64,000 nucleotides of DNA from Mucidula mucida (taxonomy: Eukaryota > Basidiomycota > Agaricomycetes > Agaricales > Physalacriaceae). The DNA lies in NCBI GenBank assembly GCA_015501055.1, contig JADNYV010000044.1:1-64000 (forward strand), read 5' to 3'. Each line of letters opens with the position of its first letter. Position 1 is the first letter of the stretch. The notes under the pieces were generated by a model. The model saw only the letters and a program-made list of their open reading frames with translations. It had not been told where the DNA came from and ran no database searches. Both the position numbers and the translations under genes were made by a program. Positions 1 to 11,161 of this stretch are shown here, piece by piece.

Positions 1-2112
1 GGGGCGAAAAAGTAATGACAAGCTTAAAAAGCATTGTGGTCCCGCGGTCCTCTCTTTTCCTTCAAGACGATGGTGGCACAGCGCCTGATTCCTTCCTCTC
101 CTCGCATGGTGGACGCAGCGCGGAGCGACAGGAGCGCTGGGATAAGTACGCTGCAATGGCAACCATTGCGCGGAAGACCGCCAATGTGGCGCTGCGCTTA
201 TAGAAGCATTTTCGTGATCTGCCGCCTGCACAGGCGCTGATAATCTACAAGGCCAAGCCATCTCACTTGCGCCTCAGAAATTGCAATTGATGTAGGATCA
301 GCGAACTTAACGCTGTTGAAGGCAGTTGAGGTTTATTTCCTGCGGCACAATCTATATGTTCACCACCGTTCAAAGATTGAAATCCTGTATTCAGATACAG
401 GGATTGCACCTCTCTGCTTTATGCGCATCATCAGGCTAATGCTAGTTGTATGGAGTCTCTACCCAGTGTTGAAGGGGCGGGCGACGACGCCCATAGAATG
501 GTGGCATATGGTGATGGAACCAATCCAAATCAATTAGGGAGAAGGTGGGTTCGGTACCGTAGCATGTGTAGTAGTGTAGCACGGACCGTGCTGTGTGCTG
601 TAAGGGCTAGATGCAGGTTAAAATCTATCAATCTATCTATCCAATCGCCGTGTGCACTGCAGATCAACACTGTCGACGGAAGAATGGATTTTCGGCAGTG
701 CGGGTACGCAGCGCAGCTACACAGCTCGGGCTGTTCTATGCCGTCTTATTCTCACCACTACCGATGTATTCTGTTGATAGCTATGCAGCAGTACATGTCA
801 GGGAACTTTATCTTCTCTTCGCGCATTTCAGGAGCATTCTTCCACTAACCGGTAGGAGAACCTTCTCTGAAACCAAACCAGCGCGGAATCGATACCACAC
901 AAAAGGCACCGCCATAGCGATCGCAATAGAGACGGTAACGCGGTTGAGGATCCTTCTCTTAATCATTGTTCGTATCAGAAATGTTGACAATTGAAAGTGG
1001 GGATGAGCGCCTAACTGAGACACTTAGATTAGGCGCGCTGAGAAACAGCGCGGTACGCATACGTTTATGCGAGTTTCATGCGAATAAGAGTCAAGACACA
1101 CGAATTCGATCTCGGACTCGCCGTTGGATATCGTAATAAGAGGCGTCCGACTCTGTGACGCGTATGTGGACAGCCAAGGAAATGCACGGCGCCAATACAT
1201 ATCAGAATCCAAGACGATAGATGTTCCCCCCCAGATCGGGGTTAGCGGCGGGCTCGAAACCGAGAATAAGACCGTCGGGCTGGACAAAGCGCGGTGGATG
1301 TTGGTGGCGCTGACACTTCGAACCTGCGTTGGTTCCAGGAATCACGAGGAACTATAGCTAAAGTTAAGCTCCGTCGGTTGAACACTATGTTTCAAAAGAG
1401 AGATTGATTGTAAGGCAAAGATAACAAGAGTAGTAACAGAAATGTTAAGTTGGAAACTGAAAAGATGGTTAGATAACACTGGGCGTTCGGTCATCACGCT
1501 CACCTGTCGAAAATCTCGCATTCACAAACCGAGTGGAGAAGGCTCGCATGGAAACGGTGAAAGAACCGCAGTCATCGAGGCGTACATGGGGTCCCCACGA
1601 TACGGCTCCAACGTGTCAGAAGCCCTTGCTCGCGAGCCACTCCATAACGCTATCCTTGCAGCGTCCGCCCTGAATGACCACATGTCTATTGCGCACTGTG
1701 CTAATTTTTGCTGAGGATTCGGGAAAGAGGGTGGTTGTCAGGTCATTAACCAGGTCCTAGCGGAGCCATTTTAATTCATGTAAGGAGTAGAAAATGAATG
1801 GGCGGGCCCACCGCAACATTGCCGTCGACGTTTCGGATGTAAACGAGATAGCGCGAGCCCGCGTTGCGCACGTCGGAATAGACGGGCAGGGAACCACGGG
1901 AGTTTCTGGCGACGTGGTACAGCAATTGCGGTCGCAGCATCAAATCAAAACGCCTTCTGTTGCAATTCTGGTGGCCGAGAAAAGGCAAGTGACGTGTGAC
2001 GTAAAATTTGAGATGGAAATCCATATTTGGAACGTCCATATAAATTGACACCCTCCACACGCTACGGAATGTTTAAGCCCCCACGACCGCTCCTCTTCTT
2101 CCCTCACTCAGT
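1..2112. other. gene-poor stretch
   Basis: Only short overlapping open frames occur on both strands. None has splice signals that extend it, a recognisable domain or a clear codon bias. I see no RNA gene or obvious repeat here. Confidence 0.5.
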
Positions 2113-2457
2113 ATGAACATGAACATGATGTGCTGGTCGCAGGCCCCCGCGCCCTTCTTCAACTACTCGCGTCCTGGTAATGTTCCTTTCATAGACGCCA
2201 CTGTTGTCCATCTCATCGTGTATACAGCCGTGACATACGTTGTCTGCACCGCGCCACTCGTCGCACCAAAGCCGCTCCCGTACCACTCCCCCACATTCCT
2301 CCAATTCACCCACCTCCCCGAGCTGGATCAGGATCTCTCCCATCCCCCGTACACATACAGGGAACCCGCCTCAAAGGCCATCCGCACCACGATCAAGAAA
2401 TCCCGTGCCGTGCCTTATCCCCATCCCGCATCCAGACCAAGAAAGGCTTCCGCATAA
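2113..2457 (+). CDS. possible small hypothetical protein
   Basis: A 114-residue open frame. Its second half (from about residue 50) is rich in Pro, His and Tyr and uses mostly C- or G-ending codons, as real genes in this window do. A hydrophobic stretch lies around residues 27-50. It could instead be an intron, because a GT follows the codons for NYSRP near 2178. No family is recognised. The preceding 60 bp are pyrimidine-rich, as is common before fungal start codons. It may be the only gene in the first 5 kb, or it may be chance. Confidence 0.3.
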   Translation: MNMNMMCWSQAPAPFFNYSRPGNVPFIDATVVHLIVYTAVTYVVCTAPLVAPKPLPYHSPTFLQFTHLPELDQDLSHPPYTYREPASKAIRTTIKKSRAVPYPHPASRPRKASA

Positions 2458-3864
2458 GCTTGCGTTCGCCATTACTCCGCACCACTTATCTTATTCATTT
2501 CGTCAGTACTCTTGTCCTTCCCATGTCCAATCGTGACAGCTAACACCCTGTCTGTCCATACAGTTGACGTCCCGTTATTGCATCAATCACACTCATCTGT
2601 ACCATATCCCATCCCATTGCATTCGTACCGTATAACTGTTCTGATTCTTCATCACTTCCGCATCTCCTGGCATATCAATCACCTATAGCATCAATAGTTG
2701 TCAAGTATCTTGTTCCATGGAATCGAAGCTGCTTCCACCTCCGTCAACGAAAATAACGCGGAAGCCGAGCCTCCAAGATTATCCACACGATGCAAAGTAT
2801 CCAGATTCCAGGACCCCGCGCGCCGAACCTGACCGAATCTTTTTGACCGACTAGCCTCCAACAGGTTCAAGGTTGGCACCTCTTAAACTACGATGACACC
2901 ATCGAATCCGATCCACAACGCCCACTGAGTTCGTATCCGAGACAGGGTAATTAAACGCTTGGACCGAGTTTCGGGTAACATGTCTTTTCGCAACTCCTCA
3001 AAGAACATTGACAAGATCTGCAACAACCTAGAAATATCATTATCAACGGCGAAAAAGCGCTGAAATTACGAGCGACGGGTGCGACAGGCCGTCGGTTATT
3101 TCACTCCCATACAACATGCGCGCGGAAACGCATTCTTCAGAAAAAAACTCGCAGTTGATTTCCGAGCCTACGCCGTTGGATGCGGTGCTCGCAACTTGTA
3201 TTGTATTCCTCGTACACATGGGCGTGAGTAGGATCTCGGGGTGGTGTGAGCCATTGATCGAAGTGTATACGGATGTGAACACCCATACAAATTATGATGA
3301 TTCTCCTTTCTGCGCAATGTCACGTAGACAATGCAGTGCGAGCGCCGAGGATAACATTTGGGCGGTGCGACTCGACGGCGCGGATAAGAATCATGCCAGA
3401 AGAGAATCCAAGAACGCCGGGAGGACCTTGGGCTAGCATCAGGAACATGTCACGAAAATCATCGGTCTGTACTTAAGTCTTACGCCTGGTCGCACCGCAG
3501 TTTCTTTGTTGCTGAATAGGTGGATCTGCTGATCGTTCAGCCCGAGATCTTCCAGTATTCGTCCTACATGCGCCAGCGCCTCGCCCACACCGCTCCGTCG
3601 CTAGTGCTTTTGACACATGTCGGCGCCGCCGGAGCGTTTCAAAGCGCCAGGCAAAGGTATTCTTGATTCAACGGGATTTACGCCAGCGTAGAGTCGCCAA
3701 GTAACTCGAAGCCGAAACGACATACAAGGGGAATGCTCCGCTGAATGTGGGAGTACGAAGGATGCACTCCGTCAACAAAATTCGCCAGAAACGTCCAGAC
3801 GTCGATAACGGGCACTGTGGTATGGGAATCATCGTTAAATTCCCTATCGCGTGCAGGGTGTACA
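2458..3864. other. no supported gene
   Basis: Short frames only, on both strands. The first part is C/T-rich (about 2460-2690). Nothing with recognisable domains was found. Confidence 0.45.
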
Positions 3865-5143
3865 TCATATGAGATACACCATTTCCGACCTTGCAGGCAC
3901 TGGGCTTAGTGAATGTGTCACGCCAGGCGCGTCCTGTCGAGAATCCTCCGGTGAAACGTCCGTGTTAATGGATAGCTGCTCCACTAGCTCGAGTTTGACG
4001 GAAAAATCACGTATATCTGCAGGAATGAACATGCCACCACTTTGAAAGAAGGTGAGATAAGTACTAGATATAGCAAGTTGGCCGATCATTACACCAACGG
4101 ATTCTAATGATGACACGACGCGAGGATAGTCGAAAGTGTAGAAGCCGTCAACTTTGCATCTTACACGTCGACTGTAGAAGCACAAGCGAAAGAGAGTGAG
4201 AACGGCAGAAGCATCTTGCATGTTCTGTATCGATGCCTGTACGATGATATTTAGGGAAAACTGCATTCCAGAAGACCTGACATCAAATACAAACTGACCT
4301 AGAACAGTATTTCGCAGGTTGTTGACGCATATAGACGGCATTTTCTCGGGTACATTCAGGTGAACAGACGGATCGTCAGCATTGAGTATTTCGCGACCAT
4401 TTGGTAAAACCGGCCTTGCGCGCGTTACAAAACTCGAAATGTTATGCACATCGCTTTCGCGGTGCCATTCGTCAGGACTGGAGGGTGTCCACATAGAGTC
4501 CGCGTGCACATCTCATTCCAGATGTTTGGAACTTGTACGCGACTGCGCAGAAGGATGTCGGATAATAACCTCGGTATATGTTTGAGAAACAACTGGGTCG
4601 CAGAGTGGGTAGGAGCGATTGCGCAGCAAACGCGGCCACATCAGGCAAGTCGAAGATTGACACTGACGGAACCAGAGTTGACAGCTATCTGCCAAAGCGT
4701 CAGTCATCAATAGATGCCGTGCAAAGCTGAACAAACCAATTCGGATAGGGCTGCCTTCGATAAGGATTACCGTCCCAATCGAAGTCCCATTCATTCAGGT
4801 TGGAGTCGTGAGTTACGTGACACCAATTCGTGCTAATTGCTTTGCAAAACAGCTACTATAGCAGTGTTTTCTCCAAGCTAATCCTAACGAGTTGAGGGTA
4901 AGACGGAAAGCGCGGTCGGACCGGAGTATGAGTGATTATCACATCAGTCACAACGCTAATGTCACGCCCGACTTCAACATTTCTTTGTGCTTCCACCACT
5001 AGCCACACACTAGCCTTTGCATACCTGGCGCGACGCATTATCTCTTCAATTGATATATCGTTGAATTTACCAAATCTACGCGTCTCCAATGAGTACCCAT
5101 GAATTGTGGATATGTGCTCCCGAAGCGATGGTGGAAGGGCCAC
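3865..5143 (-). CDS. possible multi-exon hypothetical protein
   Basis: Three successive minus-strand open frames (5143-4856, 4794-4513, 4509-3865) could be exons of one gene. The last is 214 residues without a stop, which is long for this region. The most amino-terminal piece is mixed charged and hydrophobic (for example FNDISIEEIMRRAR). No domain is recognised and exon junctions could not be fixed. If 5143 is the true start, this gene overlaps head-to-head with the plus-strand gene that starts at 5089 or 5128, so one of the two starts is probably wrong. Treat it as provisional. Confidence 0.3.
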
Positions 5144-5988
5144 AATGCATAAGTTTCGAGGTACGCCACGGCGATGTTACCTTGCATCGATTTTTAATCA
5201 AATTTATCTGTTTCTTCATAATTTTGCTCTTGAAGGAACTTCGTGTCGCCGATTACTTGAAAGCATATACAGCCACAGGTCGCCCGCCAGTCCCACCGCC
5301 AGCTCTCCCCGCCAATGCCGCTGCACGTGCTGCTCTCCACCTCCCTCCTCTGTTCGCACCGACTTCTCGCCTCAAGGAGAATGACGACGAGGATTTACAG
5401 CTGTATGAGCCTACCAGGAACGGGGAGGAAATCTTCCAATCTATTGTGGCGCATGAGAAGTGGAAGCAATGGTCCTTCGAGGTCAGTTCGCTCAGACGTT
5501 TCCAAGTCGGCTTATGTATCGAGCGAGTTTAGGAATTACGCCTCAATGCATACGTTAAAGGCGTCAAGACACTCCCGCCAGGTTACGTCATCCCTCCTGC
5601 AGTAACTGGCGCGACAGTGCCTCCTCCAATCAAGGCCGGACTGGGACCTAGTCTGGGTATTTCCACGGGAGGAGAGCAGTTGCAGAGTATATCGAGCCAG
5701 GCGGACAAACAGGATCACAGCCTTGAGGTAAACGCTACTAGCTTTGATCGGAATCTGATTCTAAATGAATCGTTGTAGGAACATCGTGTTGCATACCTCT
5801 TCGCTAAAAGAGATCTTACTTCAGCAGAAATAACAGCGATGCAAGCTAATAATCCATTGGTCGCACCACGACCGCCTGCCGCAGCGCCTGCTCCCCCGAG
5901 CTTGGGCTTATTTAGCTCCCCGGGAGCTTCATCCTCATCCTCGACCTCGCCTTGGACTCCTCGGCCAGCGGCCTTTCGACCTTTCTAA
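5089..5988 (+). CDS. small three-repeat protein with Nup98-like S(F/L)EELR motifs
   Basis: Four exons (5089-5160, 5236-5481, 5533-5727, 5779-5988) encode roughly 240 residues. The spliced protein repeats the motif S-[FL]-E-E-[LH]-R three times: SFE/ELRVADYLKAY, SFE/ELRLNAYVKG and SLE/EHRVAY, where the slash marks an intron. All three introns are phase 0 and fall at exactly the same motif position. The linkers are Pro/Ala-rich and the C-terminus is Ser/Pro-rich, ending in FRPF. From family knowledge, the motif resembles the SLEELRLEDY segment that follows the Rae1/Gle2-binding region of Nup98-type FG nucleoporins, but no FG repeats or autoproteolytic domain are present. A nuclear-pore role is therefore only an inference. 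The start could be 5089 or 5128. The gene is convergent with the next one. Confidence 0.65.
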
Positions 5989-6070
5989 ATTCGCAGATCT
6001 TCTTGGATAACATACCCGCCGGCATCTATATTCAAACATTATAACTGTACATTCTTCTCTCCTACTCTGC

Positions 6071-6778
6071 CTACATTCGGAAGTCTATTCTCCCTAAAAT
6101 CAACTCCGCCATCAGCGACACATCCTCTTCCTCTGGCTCAGATGTGTCTTCGTCGTCAAATTCCCGCATTGGGAATAGGTTGTCCAGCGCCAGAGGTTCT
6201 TCCTCGCGCATGGGCCCCGTTACGGGATACCTGGATGGTATGGTGGCTTCGTCGTGGAAGCCAAAGTACAGCCTGTCCCTTTCATTCGATATTGACACGT
6301 CCGGACTGGACATGCCGTGGCCTTTGCGCCGTGAAGGAGGTGAGGGGCGTAATGGAGAGAGGCCGTCCATTTCCTCCAACGATTCTTCCTCCGCCTCCAT
6401 ATTATCCGACGATCCCCTGCCAATCCTACCCCTCGCGGTGAACAATGAACGCAAATTCATTTTGGACATCCGCGGAAACGAATCTGAGAGCGACCTGGCG
6501 TGTGATGTGGGCTGAGGATTGGATACGGACGCGCTCCTTGCCAGTCTGGAGGAGAGGTTGGATGATGAGGATTTGGGCGAGTGACGGAGGCTCAGCGACA
6601 GCGTGCGTTTGAAGTGTTGGGCGAGTGTGGGTAATGAGTTCGAGCGGGATGGGAGGAAGGACCGGAATTTATCAACGTCCTTAGCGGCGGCTTTCGATGA
6701 TACAACTGCCGAGCCAGACGATGATTGCTTGTTCATAGCTGGAGTTTTGATGTGGTTGATGAAGGCAGGCGTATGCAT
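6071..6778 (-). CDS. Ser-rich hypothetical protein, 235 aa
   Basis: A single uninterrupted frame. The N-terminal two thirds is Ser/Arg-rich and looks disordered, with several R-S-x-S type sites. The C-terminal third is acidic (EEESLEEM, DDEDTSEPEEED) and ends in a short hydrophobic segment, SLMAELILGRIDF. Codon use matches neighbouring real genes. No domain or family is recognised. It converges on the preceding gene with only about 80 bp between stop codons. It could be a regulatory or phosphorylated protein, but nothing in the sequence proves this. Confidence 0.6.
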   Translation of the reverse strand: MHTPAFINHIKTPAMNKQSSSGSAVVSSKAAAKDVDKFRSFLPSRSNSLPTLAQHFKRTLSLSLRHSPKSSSSNLSSRLARSASVSNPQPTSHARSLSDSFPRMSKMNLRSLFTARGRIGRGSSDNMEAEEESLEEMDGLSPLRPSPPSRRKGHGMSSPDVSISNERDRLYFGFHDEATIPSRYPVTGPMREEEPLALDNLFPMREFDDEDTSEPEEEDVSLMAELILGRIDFRM

Positions 6779-8193
6779 TGTCGATGGCGATATTACTTCG
6801 AGACCTGGGCTGGTTTATATGCGTCTAGGAGAGGGGCTTTCTGGCGGTATACTTCCGTTGGTAGAGGGGTGGTAGAATTGTCTCTCACCGCTTCTCTCGC
6901 GCGGTGGTTCACTTCTCTTGTTGATAATCCTCCGTGCCCGCGACGCGTGGAGGCTTGCGCGTAGGACTGCTTGAGGATTGCTGGTGGCTCGCGCTCCGCA
7001 TTGCTTGAGAATAGCTGATGGCAGGTCGTTGGGAAGACGCGACGTGAAGTGTTCGCGCCTCACTTCATGTGCGTCATGCGATCGCAGCGCTCGGATAATG
7101 GAAATGAATGAGGGTATCATCTTGTGGAGGCTTCAGTGTGTCTCGATTAGGATCAGCGCTGCTATCTCGCCCTACAAAGCTTCATTCCGGTGCTATAACC
7201 TAAACCCCGCTTGGCTGGCTACGGCACTCTATTTGCCGGATTAGCGTTCTAATCCATCCACACACGTTTCTCATTCCGCGCTGACAGGGAAAATACTGGT
7301 GATTAGACCTTCTCTTCGGTTTCTACATGCGCACATCTTGAGGGTTATATCCTGGTGGGTAGAGAGTTTATAGTCTTCTAGTTCTAGAGATAATACATGG
7401 AGTCTCGGCATTTCATTTCACTGTGTTTGATCGTTTGCGTCACGGAAGAAGATACTAGCTCCCACTCTTTATCCACGCTTTATCGTCTGCGCTTCGTGAG
7501 TCATACATAAATCAAGGCCATTGTGCTCTATATGTATGGTGTGTTTCGAAAAAAAGAAGACAAGGAGTTGGAACACGCTGCAATATCCGAGGTGTCTCAA
7601 CATCTTTCAACAGTGGGAGGTTGTATAAACCGCGATGAACCCATGATCGAGCTTTAGCCATGATGCTTTGGTGTACAAGTTCCTTCGTTGTGACCATTGA
7701 CTTCGGTAAGCGCTTATCGCTCTTCATGTACCGCCATCTGCTCGACTGGACACGAGACAATCTATCCTTGGCCCTTGGCCCTTGTGCGCTGTTTCTAGCC
7801 AAAGAGTATCCCAATGTGACTGGAACGTCCCCTGAGACTTCTGATGACACACACTTATAGCTCAAACCTTTTTCGCTAGTGACATCCATTGTAGGGCTAC
7901 TCGAGCTTCTCAACTGTCTCAACCGGGGTCTACATGTTTTATGTTACACAACGCTGCATCTCCTACAAAACGTCTGACTCTTTCGCGATGAGCCGTGTAC
8001 ACGTTTCCGACAACGTGTTCATGCCCTCATGTACTAGGCGGCTGCTGCGATTGAATACGTAGACGCCGCTCTGCTTCCGAAGATCGATGCCCTGTTCTCG
8101 AGCTTTCTTAGCTTTTACTTAAAGTGTATCGCTGGGGCCTTGGCCGTGGGACTCATCGTCGTTCTTCCTCCCGTCGTACTAAGTGCCTCTGCC
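6779..8193. other. no supported gene
   Basis: A 136-residue minus-strand frame (7922-7512) is the longest, but it has no recognisable motif and no flanking exons. The rest holds short frames only. Confidence 0.4.
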
Positions 8194-9149
8194 ATGTCAT
8201 CCGCCTCATCCGAATCTTCATCGAGCGGTCGCCTGGGCAGCTGAAGCGCTCAGCTAATTACTTCGTGCGGGGTGGAGACCTCTACTTTCTGGTGCGCCGC
8301 CTATTTGATCATCTCAAACGTGTTTAGATCTAACGGGACGGCCAGGTCCAGGACGTTTACTATCGAGTTAATTCTGTGTTTTTCGACCGCGAATCGGTCA
8401 TGTTCAAGAAGCTGTTCGATCAACCGACGAAGCCTGGAGAGGTTCGGCTGGGTTCATCTCTGAGCTCGGCAATCATGCTTGACGCGGTCAATGTGGAAGA
8501 GTTTGATCGTTTTCTTTGGGTCTTTTACAACCCGTGCGTAACATTTCGCTGTCGTATGAGAATTTCTTACCTGAGAAATCCATAGTCTTTACTCCGACTA
8601 TTCGGACGCCACATTCGATGACTGGGCAGTCATATTACGTCTTGCACAGAGATGGAGATTTCCTCTCGTCAAGAAGCTTGCAGTCAGAGAGCTGCAGGCG
8701 ATTAAGAACGTGGACCTAGTGGATCGCATCATATTGTACAAGCTGCACGATGTTGACCACGAATATCTATCACCGTTATACGTCAAGCTCTGCTCGCGCG
8801 ACGAACCACTCACCCAGGTGGAATCGCAGAAGCTCGGGGTCGAGACTACCGTGCTCATCTTCCAGGCTCGTGAGCGCCTTCGATCGCGCGGGTCCGACGA
8901 ATTGAAGAGTCCTCTTCCGGGCGATGTCGACCACAGCGATGTACTCAAAGTCGTCGCGGAGATTCTTGGAGACTCGGACGATGAATTTTCAGGTGGATCC
9001 ATGGTTGTTTACTCCTCCTTTGCTTCCGTTTACTTACTCATTTTCCGCTCTTAGGGAGTTCCCATCATAAAGCCTCCCCCACCACGCAGCAGAAGAAAGC
9101 CGGTTCATCTGTCGGGGTTGGACGTCCCAAATACAACCGACTGGAGTAG
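8194..9149 (+). CDS. BTB/POZ domain protein (tandem copy 1), frame broken near start
   Basis: Exons about 8194-8291, 8346-8533, 8586-8992 and 9055-9149. The BTB core is recognised by YFVRGGDLYFL, then VQDVYYRVNSVFFDRES, MFKKLF, FLWVFYNP, DWAVILRLAQRW and KKLAVREL. These are the usual order and wording of agaricomycete BTB proteins. The intron positions match the next gene exactly, including the intron after the TCAG codon context, so the two are tandem paralogues. The frame from the natural start (MSSASSE) hits a stop at 8242. One more G in the GGG run near 8236-8238 would join it to the BTB frame, so the break is probably a base-calling error. BTB proteins usually mediate dimerisation or Cul3 recruitment; no second domain is visible here. 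Confidence 0.75.
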
Positions 9150-9989
9150 GAAAGCAGTTTCGGAGAATGGGCATATGAGAAGGAAGCCCGTCGAGGGTAA
9201 GTTTTTGTTACTTTCTGACGTTGGATCATCTGAGAACGCTGATGCTAGATGCTTCGCCTGTTTCGCAGACTCTCGGGAGAAGGTGGACGCTGAGGTTGAA
9301 GAGAATATTGACGTCTACGAAGAAATAGGCCTGGTGCTGCACAAGAGGCGGGCATCCAGGAATTCGGGAGGCGCACACGTTGGCGACGTGAAGGACTGCG
9401 AGGCAGCAGGGACAGTTTTACGTTCAGATACCCCCAAACCACCTGGATCTTGGATTGCATAAGTCTCATATCATAATATCTTGTAGTTGTACGCATTGCT
9501 ATTTATTTCCGGCCAATGACTTTGTTTGTATAGCTCGTGTGCAAACTTTGAGCAAGCTTTGCATCCGAAACCCCTGAAAATCAGATCTTGATAACAATGA
9601 TCACATCTCAATTGCCATCATTCTTCCGTATGTCTCCGTGGAATTACAAACACCGTGCAGGGATATCATCCAAAGATGTTCTGCGCTTTCCAGCGGCATG
9701 ACTGGAGGCATCCTCTTTACCTATCCTACCGATGCAATATCCGTCTAGGCGGTGCTTAAAGCATGGTACACATGAGGGTGCTAACTTGTAACACCACGCA
9801 TCGGGCGCGCAGCGCGGATAATGGTTATAAAATGGGATGTCGATATGCTCAGTGCCGGGAGGGCATGTGTCGTACACGTGTAGTTAAGCGATTCTGGATT
9901 CAAAAAGCGTTGTTCTCAGCCCTGGTCACCCCAAAACCCTTTCCTCCCTTTTCCCATCTTTTGGCCAGCAGGGCAATATTCTCCTCGAA
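9150..9989. other. spacer with possible alternative 3' coding
   Basis: A frame shifted relative to the BTB stop stays open from about 9055. It contains an excellent intron (GTAAGT at about 9199, acceptor before 9250) and could give an alternative tail. The rest of the spacer to 9989 shows no gene. Confidence 0.3.
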
Positions 9990-11161
9990 ATGTCCAAGTC
10001 ACACTCGTCCGACGGGGAGAGCTTCAAAGCTCTGAGGCATCACGACGAATATTATCTCACTGGTGGAGATCTTTTCTTCCTTGTAGGTTTCTCTTCTTGC
10101 TTCTGGTGCGCTTTATCGACGACGTTCTGTTCCAGGTACAACAATACCTTTTCCGTGTTCATAGATATTTTTTCGAGCGAGAGTCGACTTTTTTCAAAGG
10201 CGAGCTAACGACACCCGCTTCTCCTGGAGAATCCCGCCGAGGCACATCGGAAGGAAACGCTGTTGTTCTCGATGGTGTTTCCAGTCAAGAGTTCGCGAAG
10301 TTTTTATGGGTTTTCTATAATCCGTGAGCTTTCTAGAAATTATCACATTTTTCCCGTCTTCACGAGGTGTCCAGTAAATACTCGCTGTACCATGCCACAC
10401 CAGAGGACTGGACGACCATTCTCATGCTTGCCCACCGATGGTCCTTCCCAGAGGTCAAGAAGCTCGCCATCCGGGAGCTCGAGAAACTCGAAATGGCCGA
10501 CATCCAGCGTATTCACGTCTACCAGACCTACGACGTGAACAGAAGGCTTCTCGTCACTCGTTACGCTGCTCTCTGTGAACGCCTGGAGCCTCTGACCCTC
10601 GAGGAAGGTATCAAACTCGGGATGGCCACGTCGCTCATGATTGCTCGCGCACGAGAATGCGTCCGTTCACCCTCGGTCGGCGGTTGCCGTAGTCCATCTT
10701 CCGTGTCGATTCCTTCCGAAGAGATGCAGAATATTATTAAGGATCTCTTCAAAATCCCTGACTCGCCTTCGTCGCCCTCGACTTCTCCCGTCGAGGAACC
10801 CAAGAAGCAGACGAACGGCACTGCGACTAAAACTTCAGGTGGATGGGTGATACCATCTTTTCATCGAATCGTTCTAGACGTTTCTGACTTTCGTTATACA
10901 GAACCGGCCAAGGTTTCTGAAGCCGCCTCCAGCGGAAACGGAACTACCCCTGCCACGGCAGTCGCCGACAATACGGGCGCAACCGCCGCCGATGGTGTAC
11001 CAGCCAATGAGACTTCCGACGCCGACGCCGCTGACGGTGCCAAAACCAACGGCGGCGACACCCCCATCAGCGGTCTCAGCAAGTTCGACAACAAGGGCGG
11101 GCCCACCGGACGTAACAGTCCCAGCACCGGCCGTAGAGGTGGCAGAAACGGAAGGAATTGA
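9990..11161 (+). CDS. BTB/POZ domain protein (tandem copy 2)
   Basis: Exons 9990-10082, 10136-10323, 10375-10838 and 10902-11161, about 335 residues. The BTB domain occupies roughly residues 20-200, with motifs YYLTGGDLFFL, VQQYLFRVHRYFFERES, FAKFLWVFYNP, EDWTTILMLAHRW and KKLAIRELEKLEM. The C-terminal 90 residues are Thr/Ala/Asp/Gly-rich and end in a Gly/Arg tract (GRRGGRNGRN). The architecture and all three intron positions equal those of the upstream paralogue, so the pair arose by local duplication. The stop codon lies inside another frame that continues as a long acidic coding stretch. The mature protein may therefore be much longer if an intron or a frame error sits near 11110-11155. 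Confidence 0.8.

Noticed and set aside
7512..7922. 136-codon minus-strand frame
   Set aside because: No motif, no matching exons, and composition not clearly coding.
11110..11135. 25-nt intron joining the BTB frame to the acidic frame
   Set aside because: GT and AG are present (GTAACAG...CGTAG), but 25 nt is far shorter than any other intron in the window.
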